Source: Thunnus maccoyii (taxonomy: Eukaryota; Chordata; Actinopteri; Scombriformes; Scombridae). Taken from it: a stretch of DNA of 64,000 nucleotides. This document shows, in pieces, positions 41,882-63,990 of the stretch. The DNA lies in NCBI RefSeq assembly GCF_910596095.1, contig NC_056550.1, positions 13,193,501 through 13,257,500 on the forward strand, written 5' to 3'. The translations under genes and the position numbers were made by a program. Within the stretch, counting starts at the first letter, position 1, and every line of letters starts with the position of its first letter. The notes under the pieces were generated by a model. That model did no database searches and had not been told where the DNA came from. It saw only the letters and a list, made by a program, of their open reading frames with translations.

Positions 41882-43102
41882 ATCAGCTGGTAAAATCTTG
41901 TCTTGAAATGTTAAATCGTGGTGTAACCAGAGCTCCACCGTTACTGAACCTGTTCACTGTGGAGCAGAGCTGCGGTCCACTGCTACAAGGGGAAGCATGT
42001 ACAAGGAGAAAAGAAAAGGACCAAAAATTGAACCCTGGGGCACACCACAAGTCAATGGAGCATTTGAGGAAACAGTCATCAATAGCCACAGAAAAAGTCC
42101 TATCTGACAAATAAGAGGAAAACCAATCAAGGGCAGTCCCAGTAATACCAACCTATTGCTGAAGCCTACTAAGGAGAATAGAGTGGTCAACAGTGTCAAA
42201 GGCAGCACTTAAGTCAAGCAGCAACAGAACCCAACACTCCCCAGCATCCGCACACATTAGGATATCATTTGAAACCTTGAGAAGAGCAGTTTCAGTACTG
42301 TGCCTCAGACAAAAACCAGACTGGAACATATCAAAGATATCATTATTGTCAAAGACATGTAGGAGTTGCTTACAAACTGTTTTCTCTAAGACTTTGGAAA
42401 TGAAAGGAAGTTTGGATATAGGTCTATAGGTACTGGGAAGTAATGAGTCAAGACTTGATTTTTTTACGAGTGGCTAACAGCATAACAGCATATTTAAAGT
42501 AATCATGTACACAGCCATAGCTAAGGGAGCTACTCACAACGGAGAGTATGATTGGGCCTAAGCAGCTGAAAACATCTTTAAAAAGAAAGGTTGGAACAAT
42601 GTCAAGAGGACTAGATGAGGGACGTCTTTGGGAGACAATGGCTGAGATTTTTTCCAAATAAATTGTGTTAATCTGGCTCAAAAGAGAAACATCGACCAGG
42701 CGGTCAATCCTAGGGGTACAAGAAGGCAATATCTTAGACCTTATGTCAGTAACCTTATCCACAAAGAATGATAGAAACATTTCAGTTGTCATCGGCAAAA
42801 TTTTATTGACTTCAGCTCTCTTAACAATACATTCAAAATAAACTGGATCAAACCAGATCTCAAAAAACCTACTTCTATCTGGAATTTCATCGCAACCAGC
42901 ATAAGATGCATTACCACCACCTGCTGGAGTCACTAATGTGTCTTGAAAACCACAAAAAAGAACCACATTTGCCTTGGAGGACACTGGTCTTCCATGGTTG
43001 AGATCTGCCATCTTCTCTGCAGCCAGGTCCCCCCTCACTTTTTTGGTTCCCCTTTTGTTGTTTGTTGTTGTTGTTGTTATTGTTGTTTTAAATAAATACA
43101 AT
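41882..43102 (-). mobile_element. LINE reverse-transcriptase fragment, right copy
   Basis: Same CR1/L2-type fragment as at 38110-39330, carried along in the tandem duplication. It is not an independent insertion. Confidence 0.75.
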
Positions 43103-43296
43103 TTTTAAAAAGTAAAATTAAAACAAAAAGCTTTGATAATATATACAAGTTTAAAGTTTGTATACAATTTTTGACAGTCAACATGCATTATTGACAGCAA
43201 AATATCAAGTCACAGGGACCAAAAGGATTTTCTCTATGCTTTTGTTATTAAACATAACCAAGAAAAATGCTGACTGTTAAGGTATTTCAGGAGGCC

Positions 43297-43306
43297 TTTA
43301 TTTATT
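43297..43306 (-). promoter_or_regulatory. Poly(A) signals overlapping the stop of the dhps paralogue
   Basis: The end reads GAATAAATAAAGG on the minus strand: two overlapping AATAAA hexamers span the TAA stop at 43302-43304. The same sequence is in the left copy (39525-39534). Confidence 0.55.
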
Positions 43307-43814
43307 CTTTTTTCTTGCCAGCAGTCATCTTAGCATGAACTGCAAAGGTCTCTGCCACTAATAAGGGGAAGATTATGGTAGCATCTCCAAACACCTGGAA
43401 AGACAGAACAAGATGTATATTAAAAATCAGAGAGCAAAACATCGTTGGATATCAATCCCTCTTATTAGGCTTGATTGTTATTGATTAAGATGAAGATATC
43501 ATGAATGAACAAGGTTTAGTGCACCTAACCTAATTGACATAAATGGTGCTTGTGATATTTGTTTTTAATAAAACGTAATAGAGTCTTGCTTCCACTATTA
43601 ACATAATATAACATAATATATACCTTCACAGGTTTAGCATCTGCTGTGATCTTGCCCCAGGACACTGCCTCATCAGGTCTGGCCCCAGAGTCACAACCAT
43701 CAAACTCCTGCGCCGTGTTCACATATACTGCATAGTTAGCGCCATCTCTCTGGAAGGAGACAAAGTGGTGCATCAAAACAGCAAACTGAGCAAAGGAAAC
43801 AGCTTGATACAGTA

Positions 43815-43854
<40 letters not shown>

Positions 43855-46718
43855 TGTCCTGGGGACAAATCTCTTTGGCTGAGCTACCCAAATAAACTCA
43901 AAATATGGGAAACACTGAACACCTCAAACTCAACATGCAAAATACTGACCCAGGAATTGGCGTTGCATATGTGGTGTTTGGCTACACCTCCTCCCAGCGT
44001 GATCATCCCTGTGCTGTTAGCAGCCACTACGAGGTTGTTCAACTTTGAAATGTCTGAAATAAAATGCAATATGCATGACCAACTTACAGCACTGCAAGAC
44101 AAATTAAGAAAGCATCAATGAAGACTCTTTTACCTTCAATTATGTCCAAAATCAAGCCAGGATTCTCAATTGAGAAAAGGTAGAACATATCTCCCAGAGC
44201 ACCGTCTGTCAGGGCAGGGCTGAACACTGGGATGTTATTCTGAAACAGACACCAACCATTATTCGGATCTCGTATAATAAAACGTAGTCTGTTTGTAGGT
44301 TCACATGCCTGTTCACAAATCATATATGTTTTGGCTTGTGAACACTCAATCTTTCTCATATTGACAGTCCCAACCTACAAATAAGCCTCACTACCTGGGT
44401 AGAAAATATGCCAGACAAAGAAAATAGAGAACTCTATATGCCATAGTACACAGTAATATGATCCCCACTAGTGGCTAGAGGATACAAACACAAGAAAGCT
44501 GGTATGCTGCTGATAGCGACAAACTCTTGTTGAGAACATAATGGACAATGAATACTACCTGAAGCACTTTGGTTTAGTTCCTGTCTCAGTTTATATGTTA
44601 ATCTAAATTAACTGAAACCAATACTGAGCTCAGTGCTTGGTTTGGCGACAGATTGGAGGACCTGGATCCGTTCCTACCACCCAGTCGAAGGAATTGACAG
44701 ACGAGAAGAAGACGAGAGGAGCTCGTCAGGGTACAGGTAGGCCTGCATTCTCTCTTGTTCGTTGGCAAGCAAGGCACTCAGTATATGTTGTAGCCTGCGG
44801 CCACTATAGCTGCAAGACTTAGTGCCAATTAATCCACATAACAACAAATCATTTTCCAGTATTACCTGTCTGGGACCTGGCCTAATTAAAATTGAATTTT
44901 GTTTTCCTGGGGTATTGTTTTGTTGGCTGATGCAGAGAGAATACATTTGCACATTAACTCTGTGTGGGACTAGATAAAGCACTTGAGTTGTAATCAGCTC
45001 ACTGCCAGGTTAAGAAAGTTAGAGAAGTGTGCACCAAATGAGTGGATTAGCCATTCATATACAGAGTTTAGTGTATGGCAGAGCTAGCATTAGCTGCAGG
45101 ATGCCAATAAGCAGTCAAAAAGAATAAAGAATTTTAGGTCTAGCTTTAGGAAATAGTCTCTTTATTTCTGTGAGAGTCAACAGTTGGCAGGACTGTGAAA
45201 AAGCTATACTGTTTCCAGCTGTTCCTAGAACACTACTGTGATGCATACCAGGACTCACCTTGTAGGCCCAGTAGTAGACAGATTCAGGGTTGTTGATCTC
45301 TTTGCCCAGACGATGGATCACTTTAGATGGTGTCCAGCGAACGCCCTGAGTGAAGAGGCATCGAAGAAAAATAAAACTACGATAATCTCTACATCTCAAC
45401 TGTAGCGATGAATAGAACCACAATTGAAATTACACCTTCATAATATGCTTTGTATTTGATTTGAAGGGGGTTTTGATATAAGTATCAAAATAAGGTATTA
45501 CTTGATTTAATAGTTTAAACAGACAAACAGGTGTTCAAGGTTAAGTCCACACACCTGAGTGTTCTGCTCCAGCAGCATCTGCTTCAAGATTGGCATTATC
45601 CATTCATCAAATTTGGCGTAGTTTTCATCAGGCATCAGAGTGTTTCCATTCCTGCAGCCAAAGTGACACTGAACTGAGTGCTCCTCAAAATAATGCTGGC
45701 AGTGAGTCACATTAATTTTAATGTTAACTTTTTTTTGCCTCACAAGCAGCATCCATCTAAGACAGATGGCAATGTTTGTCGACTAATTTCAAATATTCTT
45801 TTCTAAATTTACATAGGATATTTCCAGTTCTGAGGCATGTTCTACTACTCTGACATGTTGTCTAACCTGTTGAGACCTTTTTTATACAAATCTTTGCCAG
45901 GCAGGGTAAAGTCTCCGATGTAAATGGGGCCCAAACACTTAATCAGATCCTCCTCTATACCTCCAGCTGTGGTCACCAAGACATCCACCTGTATAGACAA
46001 ATAAATACAGGATATTGTATTTGAACAAATGTAATGTGTAATGTTAATTTGTGGACAAGATAGCATCTAACGTGTAACAATACAGCCACAAGTGGCAAGA
46101 GAGAGAGATCATATTAAATACTGATATGATTATCACCATATTTTACAGTGAATGTATTGGAATAAAGTTATACCATTCTGTGTTCTGCGAGGTAGCGGAT
46201 ACTCTCCCTAATTCCACAGCTGATGAGGTTCGAGGTATAACCGAGGAAGATGGTGCAGCTCATGAGGCAGGGGCAGGTTGATGGGTCCTCCATAACAATC
46301 CCATTCACTGCCTTCACCGGTTGTTGACGCTTCTTTATCTGTGGATGTGGGATGCATTAATGTTCATTCATTTATTCTCAACAATCATTAATCCAGCTGT
46401 TTGTATGTAAATGCCTTTAGACCCTATAACACCTACAGCATCAAAGGTAATAATACATTTTTGCAAAGACTAAAAATTGGAACGTGCTCATATGTTGAAG
46501 TGCACCCTGTGTACCACCCATCTCACCATGTTGTTGATCTCCTGGATAGCCTTGCCAAAATTTGTGGCCTGGAAGCCTGTGGTGAGGTACGACTGCAGAA
46601 GGGCTCGGTGGTCCACACCCTGATTGAAGTCATAGCCCTGGACCTTTGGCATATCATCTGGTATAGGGGCAGCGTCTCTGTAGAGGTCCCCAGTTATTGG
46701 ATGGATATGGTTTGCCAT
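43302..46718 (-). CDS. Second deoxyhypusine synthase gene, nine coding exons
   Basis: A dhps paralogue. Exons: 46718-46527, 46338-46174, 45988-45867, 45651-45555, 45345-45259, 44239-44134, 44053-43950, 43749-43624 and 43394-43302, in phase, 363 aa. Seven of the nine exons have the same lengths as dhps at 10-14 kb (122, 97, 87, 106, 104, 126 and, nearly, the last), so the genes share an origin with introns in place. Conserved blocks: [73 protein letters not shown] and [11 protein letters not shown] with the catalytic lysine. It differs from dhps in the second exon ([16 protein letters not shown]) and at NANSW for NANLM. Key residues look intact, so it may be active; nothing shows whether it modifies eIF5A or has another role. 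Its last four exons are repeated downstream. Confidence 0.9.
43818..43851. repeat. (TG)n microsatellite, right copy
   Basis: Shorter counterpart of the tract at 40045-40083. Confidence 0.95.
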
Positions 46719-47103
46719 ATTGTCTGAAAAAAATGGGAACATAATAAGAGTTACTGCATTGTTCTCCATAATATACTGTTCTTCACTGTCATAAATGTTT
46801 GTTTGTTTGTTTGTTTTTTTAATTTGATAGGGATGATGCAAACTAACATAGTTCCAATACAGAGCATGAAACTGATGAGCTGCACAGAGAGTTTATAGCC
46901 ATTGCTAATTTTCAACTCTTGTCCCTAGTTGGGCTTTACATATACAGTGTAATTAAAATACACAGCTTTCATCATGATAAAACCACAGTGCACTACAGAT
47001 ATGGAAGTACAATAAAATACACATACTGAAATACATTGATTGTGATGTACAGTTTGAAAGAGAAAGAAAGAAAAAAGAAAAAATAACAATACAATAGAAT
47101 TAG

Positions 47104-48640
47104 CTAAAAATGGGTACAGCTCTGGTTTGCTTTTAGCCAGCACTTAACTTTTGTTGTAAAAGATTTTATATCTGGAATTAATTTGATTTCAGTTGGTAAT
47201 GTGTTCCAGAGTTGACTGCCATTTATGGAGAAGGCTGATAGTCCAAATTTAGATCTACAATATGGTATTTTACAGTTGCCATACACCATGCTTCTAGTTA
47301 CTCTGGTACTGTCTTGTCTTGTCTTGCACAGGGGGTAAACTGTTGATGCATTTGAAAACTAATTTAAGAAAACAAAAATGAGTAAAGCTCTCAAAACTAA
47401 GTAGATTGTATTTTTTCAGTATGTGACAGTGATGCCACCAGACAAGCTTTTTGTCCTTTATTTTCAGTGCCTGGTTGTATAAGGATTTGAGGTGTCTGAT
47501 TGTGGATGGTGATGCTTGAGTCCATGCTGCCATACAATATGAAAAATGAGAGAAAATCATAGCATGCATAAATAACTGAGCTGCCTGAGTTGGTATGTAG
47601 TGCCTGATTAATTTGAAACAATTACGGTTGGTCTTTACTACTTTTGAAATCTTCTGTACATGTTTATCAAATTTGAGTTGTGGATCTAAGATTATTCCTA
47701 AAAAGCTGAAATCATTGACCTCTATTTCTTCATTCTGTATCTTGATTTCAAAATTTTCAAGTGAGCCCTGTTTTATAAGGTAGAAACACATAGAAACTGT
47801 TTTTTTTTTAATTCAAGACAAGATGATTATGTTGCAGCCATTGATGGACATCATCTAAGTATGCATTCAGGATCTTTGCTGCCTTGCTAGGTGACTTGGC
47901 TGGTGTATATATGACCGCATCATCTGCATAAAGCTGGCAGCTAGCCTCTGGGCAACTTGTAGGCAGGTCATTTATAAACAGAATGAAAAGCAGGAGACCC
48001 AGGATCGAATCTTGAGGAATACCCATTCTGTTGTTTCTTTGTCAACTTTCACACACTGCTCTCTAGAAGATATGACTCAAACCAATCAACTGCTTGTTTT
48101 GAAAAATTGAATATAGACAACCCCCATACAAAAAACACTTAACATTTTCAATGAAATAACAATTTGCAGTTTCTGTGGAACTTTTTGGTCTAAAACCAAA
48201 TTGTTGTGGATGAAGGAGGTGATTGGTCTCTAGGGGGTCAGCCAGCTGTGCTGCCACAACCTTCCTTTGCCTTTGACAGGACAGGAAGAATAGAAATATG
48301 GCGATAGTTCCATATCAGATCATGATCCCCTGCTTTGAAGACCGGTGTGATGACTGCCTTTTTCCAGTTATTTGGGAATTTGCTGGTCCTAACTGATAAG
48401 TTGATAAGATGAGTCACAGGTCTTATTAATATAGAGCTGTATTTCTTAATGAAACAAGTATCCAAATTATACATGTCTTATGCCTTAGAATCTGATAATT
48501 TCTTAATAATTTCTGCAATTTTGCCTCACTGACTTCATGGATATAAAAAGAATCTGGTGATTTTATAGCTTCTGTGTTATTAGTTATAGTTGGGGTATCA
48601 AAATTTTGTGTCAATTCCTCTACTGATTGTATAAAATACA
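47104..48640 (-). mobile_element. LINE fragment with reverse transcriptase and 3' domain
   Basis: Minus-strand reading, in several frames, gives NNWKKAVITPVFKAGD, QQFGFRPKSSTETANCY, GIPQDSILGLLLFILFINDL, CQLYADDAVIY, then FSFLGIILDPQLKFDKHV, YKTQ-like HYIPTQAAQLFMHAMI and FSINGSQLWNTLPTEIK. These are reverse-transcriptase motifs, including YADD, and the C-terminal block of CR1/L2/Rex1-type elements. It is a different family from the fragments at 38-43 kb, 5'-truncated and carrying several frame changes. Confidence 0.8.
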
Positions 48641-50125
48641 TATTAATTAACCCTGGAAGTGTAAGTAAAACTCTAGTTAAGTGTGATGCTTCACAACACT
48701 TGAGCAGGCTGTCAGAAATTTACATCAGTCAGGTCGGTGTGGGCCCACTGTCAGCAACTCAGCAGGCAAGGAGCTCAAATGCACCAATGAGCGGGCACAG
48801 CCCAGTCTGGCTGTGTTTTTTTTATGATTATGCTGGGTATGCCAGTTTGAGATTATTTAGGTGGCAAAGGCACACCCGGGCGCACTCAACTGTCTATCTA
48901 CACTGTCTTCACTCCGGATGCACCTTTCTAAATGACTGGAACAACCACAACAACCTGTAAATTCGGTGAATGGTATAAGTATTGTTTATTAGACATTGTT
49001 GTATATTGGATATTACTGAGTAACTTGATGACTCTCTACAACATTTACCATTACACTCAGATGTTTTAATGTTTTTCAACGTTAAAATCATGATATAAGT
49101 GCAGTTATATCTCTTGTTCTTTGGGTTATTTTTGATGATTCCACCAATAGGATTTAGCATGTAACATCATTTCCCCCCTCTAATTCCATTACTTCATTGA
49201 TTTTAATGCATTACTTGAAATCCTGCTAGAGCCACTCAAAAGAAACATATTTGTAAAAAAAAAGATTATTATTATTAAGTCTATGCATTGCATTTAGTAT
49301 TTTATATATACTACCTTCTACCAAAGACATAGTCCCTATGAAAATATCATATAAATCATAAACTCAATTAAAAGGCATAGTTATACATTTGCAGTTGACC
49401 TATAAAAGCTGACATGACATTTCGAAACGCACTGCGCACTGACGTTTCTGGTCTCATTTATGTAGAGCAGGTAGATTGTAACGTTACCGATCCAGTTGGC
49501 TGATAAGTCTCAGGAGGATGGTCGTCTGTCCTTTGGGTGTTACTCAGTTTATGCACTCTTTACCAAATAACTAACAGATACATATCTGCCAACGTTATTC
49601 CTTCGTTAGAGCAGGGGGGTGGAGTATGGGCATATAGAAAGCCACTGCTGCAGTATCAGAGTAGGCTCAGGCTCTGTTTGCAATGTTTGAGTTGTGTTAA
49701 TATTAATGTCCCAATCCAAACAACTTGCATGCCCATAAATACATGTAAAGTTACCTTATAGATTAATGGGAGCCTTGGTGGCAAAATTGTTATATTTTCT
49801 TATTATTTGACCTGTGTTGTCTCTTTACTTGGTCAATATATCAGCAGTTATGCCCTGGTTAAAATATTTAGTGCATGTCAGTCCCATTTTCAATAAACAG
49901 TACCATGAATTGCACTTAAGGCTCTATATAGGAGCTTGTTGTCTGCCTGGTTTTGAAATTAGGCTACAAATGCTGATTTTACTACAGATACAGTAATCTA
50001 ATAATGTCACATATATACTGTATATGAAGGTGGATCAAACATAGCTAAACTTAAATGTTAAATGAGGTACAAAGGAACATAGTATTTATTTTTATTCTTT
50101 TAATCACAAAAGAAAAATAAGGTAT
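48641..50125. other. Upstream of the dhps paralogue, nothing recognised
   Basis: No exon or RNA gene identified. It may hold the noncoding first exon and promoter of the dhps paralogue, whose ATG lies just behind an acceptor (TTTTTTTCAG). Confidence 0.35.
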
Positions 50126-50129
50126 GCAG

Positions 50130-50565
50130 ACAGTTATGAAAAAATCCTGACTGTTCTAAGGATGTTCTCTTCATCCTCAAGAAGAACAAGGAGTCCTGTA
50201 ACAGATAGTAAGGCCCCCACAGAGCTATGATCTCAACATTATGGAGTAAGTCTAGGATTACATAAAGAAACAGAGACAACTGAGACACCCAAATCCACAG
50301 AAGACCTGTGGCAACTTCTCCAAGATGGAGGAAAAAACCTACCTGCCAAGTACCTTGAAAACCTTTGTGCAGGTGTACTGAGGAGAATTGGTGCTGTTTT
50401 AAAAGCAAAGTGTAGCCCCACCAAATATTGATTTTATTTAGATTTCTTCTGTTTACTGAACTTTGTATGAAGTTAACTGACAAATAAAAACTATTCATGG
50501 CATTATTTTTCAAAGCATTCTCACTTTACTTTTAGTGCCTAAAACTTTTGCACAATAGGCTACTA
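50130..50565 (+). mobile_element. Tc1-like element, 3' end
   Basis: Plus-strand reading, with breaks, gives STEDLWQLLQDG, LPAKYLENLCAGVLRRIGAV and SPTKY then stop: the C-terminus of a Tc1-like transposase. It is followed by an AT-rich tail and the terminal phrase CCTAAAACTTTTGCACAATA. The 5' part is missing. This is a different subfamily from the element at 27.6 kb. Confidence 0.75.
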
Positions 50566-51715
50566 CATGTCAAACACATGATGTCAAATATAACTTAACA
50601 AATTAGACATATTAGACATGTCTGCTTATGCTACTCAGAATCATGTTGCCATGTTATGTTTGTCACAAATACATTGATTTGAGATCTTGGGGGAGAGTCT
50701 CGATTTTTTTCAATCTCAAGGAAGGTCAAAAGAAAATATGAATAATGAATAATTCCAACCCCCTCCCCACCCCAGTAATTTTCATACTGACCCTAAATTA
50801 GTTTAGAGGGAGACTAGAGGGAAAGCTAATGTGGGTTGGTCAGTCTGTGGCTGTCATGTTGTGTAGCAGGATGCAATCAGGCTCAGTGTGACCATCTGCT
50901 CTGCCTATATGAACAAATGCCACTTTACTGCGTTATGCTTATTCGTTTTGCTGTATCAAATAATGTCTCCAGTGACATAGATGGATAAGTTAGCAGTATA
51001 TCATCGAATAAATGAAAGAATTAGGGTGGCCATCGTGAAATCAAAAAATTAAAAATTTCTCCCTTTTGGTTTCTGATTTTTTTTCTCAAAGGAGAACACA
51101 GGACAAGTGATTTACAGAGCAGGTTTGCTGTAGCAGACCAAAAAACATATTTATTTTAGTTGCTCTTAAAGGGTAGAAGCAGCCCCATTTGGGAACATTT
51201 GATCCACAAGTGGAGTCCTTAAAAACCACTGGGGGGTTAGAGAAAAAAAAAAAATATTTTTTTGGCTGGGGGAAAGCAAAAATAGAGATACAAAAAAATG
51301 GCCCAGGAGGAAACCCACAGTTCAAGTCTACTTAACTATTTGACAGTTGAGCACCAAAGAGAAACTTGTGTTGATATTATGTCCCAGACGCAGTTTGTTA
51401 TATAAGCTAAATACTAACATACCTCACTCACTCCACAGGATGTGGAATAAGGGGAGTACACTTTTATACTCACAAATGCGTGCATTGGGTGTCAGTCAGT
51501 TTAAGTATCTGTTGCTTTTTCAGTCTGTGGTTTGAGTAGAGTTGCTTTCAAATGTTGTCATTTGCTAAATGATTGTGACATGCCCTCCAGGCTCACCAAG
51601 GAGTGACTGAGTGCTATTTGAACATTGAAGATGTGTCTCAGTTTCAAGTCTCAAGCTCTCCACATATCAGTGATCGCTCAAAAAACAAGAAAATCCAGCA
51701 GACTCAAAGCTTAAT
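50566..51715. other. Intergenic between Tc1-like end and tnpo2
   Basis: AT-rich; no coding exon or known repeat identified. Confidence 0.4.
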
Positions 51716-51726
51716 AGAAAAAAACT

Positions 51727-51732
51727 TTTATT
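51727..51732 (-). promoter_or_regulatory. Likely poly(A) signal of tnpo2
   Basis: AATAAA on the minus strand (in GAAAATAAAAG), at the edge of the long A/T-rich stretch that follows the tnpo2 stop. Other AATAAA matches near 52.1 kb could give shorter ends. Confidence 0.4.
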
Positions 51733-54700
51733 TTCCCCTATTCACAAAAATTAAATAAAAAGGGATACATCAGATAACATCCCACCTGCACCACAGTTGA
51801 GCAAAAAAAAGGTACTACATCAAGTTCAATTGCCAGCCTTGATATCAGATTGAAACAAAGTTATGAATTAGTTTTCTGCATTCTTCCCTAAGGTATGCAC
51901 CAAGCACCGACTCTCCTTCAGTCCATCCACAACATCAAATTTGACGTAATCAAATGGTCCGCTATAAAACAACGAAAACAAAATTCTTTAAATTAAAAGA
52001 ATAAAAAGAAAAACAAAAAACTTTTAAAGTCCAAAACAATTTGTGCACAGGGGCACAAAAAAATAATAAAAAAAAATAAAACAAAAAATAAAAAACAAAA
52101 TAAATAAATAAAAACAAAACTTTCACGAGCATAAAAATAAAAAATAAAAAACTTGTGGACAACTTGCATTTAAATTTACTTCTGTATATAGCTTAGTGTA
52201 TCACAACATGGCAAGGAGTGGTAAAGCCTCAAATTATTACCCATTCTCTGTGGCACAAGAGATGCATCCTTGTGAAACATTAATGAATGATTCACCGGCT
52301 GCTGCTCTGAGCCCGTCCATCCAACCTGTGATCAATGAGCGGCCACTGAATGTTCAATGCTTGCCTACCAGTTAAACATGAAGATGATGCCATTAGTATT
52401 CACCCTTCTGGGGGTGTAGCGGCTTACAAAAGATGCCAGGGATCCAAAAAACACCACACATGCGCATTGGTAACATTTGTGCTACAAAAAACTCCATGTC
52501 ACACAGGTTGAGAAAATAATGCTTATTCTATAAAATACATAATCCATAAAAGTGAGCTCATATGAAGGAACATGGTTTTTTTTTTTGGTTTTTTTTTGTT
52601 TGTTTTTTTTTAAATCAAGCAGGAATAGATTTGAGTATTAGTGAAGGTCTTCATCTTAAGAGTTTTGAGCACACTTGGTCTGACGATCAAACTGATGTTG
52701 TTAACTGGCAGGCAAATGTTGATACTCGCTGTGGCCACATGGACTCAGGCATGGCTCAAACTATGCCCTGAACATAACCTTAGGGTAGGGCTGGTGCAAA
52801 TATTACATCTAAGCAGTACTCACGTACACACCTTTATAGTAAAACAGGCTGACAGCCGTACACACTTCCATTACCACTATGTCCACTATGGACAATGACT
52901 AAAAAGATAAAGATGGATAAAGACCACAACTCTCTCAAATAACCAGTGTCAGGGGGAGAACTATTAGGACTCTGAATCAGTGTATTTCCAGGCATATCCT
53001 ACACAGTATCAACGGGTGAATACATGGCAACTGGCAACATCAAATCACTAGTTTGATCATGAGCTGGAATAGTACCTTATTAGTCCAGCAGCGAGTCGCA
53101 TTGCCATTGACAAAGCTCTTATAAGGTAGATCCCTCCAAAGGGAACCTGTTTTAAAATGACTAAAGAAAAGGAGCAACACTCATTGAAAAGCATGCAATG
53201 TTCATGACAAGGAGAAGCCTTGATGGCTCAGACAGCGGTTATTTAACAAAAAAGCTCTGGGGGACATCCTCAAACACAGATATGGATAAACAGTGGAACT
53301 GCGACATGAATCCAAAATACTGTAATTATGATGTTTCCCTCCACTTACATCCTATTCAACCCACTTTAGAAGGAGCTACATTATGAAATTAACTATGTTA
53401 AGAGGCCTCAAGTCTTACCTAGTCATTTTACCATTGCTTAACATTATCATTATGCTTACTTTTGCAAGCCATTGACAGTCCTAAAATCACTTATCAAAAA
53501 AAAAACGATATCTCAAGATCATATTTATCACTGTATGTCTTACATTTGAAACTCTAAATTTCTTACAAAAGAAAAAGTGCATTTATATCAGTAAGAACCA
53601 ATTCATTCTTGGTGATGTCTTATCGCTCTCATTAAGTCCATTCTGTAAATACTCTTTAAAAAAAAAAAAAAAAAAAAAGAAGCAGCAGCAGCAAAAGTTT
53701 TATCAACTTGCCTACAGTATTTGAACTCTCATTGCGATGAGTGATTCTCCAAACAATCAGCGGAGTCCTGTATTAACCTACCTATAGCTGGTCTTCATAC
53801 GCAACCTCCATTTAACTATAGGGACATTGATTACACAATATGTATGAATGTATGGGAGGAGAAAAGAACCGAGCACCCGACAGCTTCAAATTATGGCAAC
53901 CTCCCCATACCGAGGACGAGAAAAATCAACTTGCACTTTGGAGCAACAAGACAGATATTCACTCAAACATGCGTCACTTAAGAGGTGATCATATGCCATG
54001 CAATAACTTGGTACTGCGGTGGGAAAACCTTAGAGAACAGACCTACTGCATTTTTTTTTTTTTTTTTTTTTGGCCTCAAATGAGGGGGGGAAAAAAAAAA
54101 AAGAAAACCTATGACTCAAGAGGAATTCAGCAACCAAGGGAAACGGAAGGAAATGAAATTCAGATTAATGTACATGTGAAAAGAGAATAAGACCCATGTA
54201 TATGCACACCAAATGGTTGATGCAATTTTGCCGTAAAAGGTGCAAAAAGATTTGTGCACGTTTCCTGCATTATTACGTAGTAAAAGCGTCTCATGGTTTT
54301 GTTTTTTTTTTGTTTAGCCTCTGTCAAGCCCGGAGGTGACAAGTAATATTAAAGTCACACGAGCCTGTTTTAAACACATCTACATATGTGCGTCATTCTA
54401 CTGACTACGTGCATTGTGGTATTTGGGACTGTGGCACCCTATGCTGGTTCAGATAATTCCTTTTTTTAAATGTACCTATCTGCCACCCCGTCCCCTCCCA
54501 GCCGTTATCTATCTTAACAGAATAATCAAATCGAGGAGGGGGAGGTCAAAGCCAGCCCCTGTTTGCCCTCACCTAACTAGGATCCCTGCGGTGCTGTTGG
54601 TGAAAGTCACTTTTGAGTGTGTTGGATTTAGTGAGGCGTTTAATCCAAGAGGTATATGTATATCCCCAGTTTACCCTCCCACACCCACCACCCTCCTCCC

Positions 54701-54852
54701 ACCCTCCCTCACAGAGACACACAGGGGCGCGGGGGGAAAGGAGGCCATCCGCTGAGTGGAGGGTCAAGGCCAGTCACGTCCCTCCAGCTCTTGTTTCACC
54801 CCACGATCTGGGCAGTGCAATGAGTTCCCCAGTAACCCTTCCCTACATTAAC

Positions 54853-55116
54853 CTAGGGGAGGAGAAAAAACAGAAGAATGGAGAAAAGTTTTAAAAATCA
54901 CATATGAAAAATTAGAAAATGTAGAGCTGTGAGAATTGATTCAGCGATCAAAAAGGATGCAGGTGGTGTGACTGATGCTGAGAGATTCTGGATCAGAAAA
55001 TTAATTTGGGAACAAAATGTATCATTGTTGATCAATGAGCTGGGTGTGTCATCATTTCCAGAAAGGGAGTGGCACGGGTTGTATGTGTGTCACGACGGGA
55101 TGTTTGCTGAACATAC
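54853..55116 (-). other. Intron in the tnpo2 3'UTR
   Basis: Donor CTGTTAG/GTATGTTC ends an exon at 55117. Acceptor TTTTTTCTCCTCCCCTAG opens the next at 54852, with a strong pyrimidine tract. The 264-base intron contains a box C/D snoRNA, as coding introns of this gene do. The stop codon lies only 41 bases before the junction, inside the distance usually tolerated by nonsense-mediated decay. Confidence 0.65.
54986..55063 (-). ncRNA. Box C/D snoRNA, copy 1 (3'UTR intron)
   Basis: Minus strand: stem TTCTGGA, box C ATGATGA, guide CACCCAGCTCA, D'-like TTGA, C'-like ATGATAC, TTTGTTCCC, box D CTGA, closing stem TCCAGAA. It is the most diverged of five related copies but keeps boxes and guide. Confidence 0.85.
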
Positions 55117-55157
55117 CTAACAGGTCGGTGTCCTGTGTTGACCAGGGGGAGGTTGGG

Positions 55158-63990
<8,833 letters not shown>

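Larger units (their letters stand above)
41073..44832. repeat. Direct tandem duplication, right copy
   Basis: Second copy of the 3.77-kb unit. Its right edge runs straight into unique sequence leading to the fifth coding exon of the dhps paralogue, so that edge is native. It carries the four 3' exons most likely used by the gene. Confidence 0.95.
51733..55157 (-). other. Presumed long 3'UTR of tnpo2
   Basis: About 3.4 kb after the stop at 55158 with no coding sequence, rich in A and T runs, ending at a plausible poly(A) signal. It is split by one intron (54853-55116). That it is one transcribed unit is inferred. Confidence 0.45.

Noticed and set aside
51962-52162. Phe/Leu-rich minus-strand frame
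   Set aside because: It is an A/T-rich stretch of the presumed tnpo2 3'UTR and looks protein-like only by composition.
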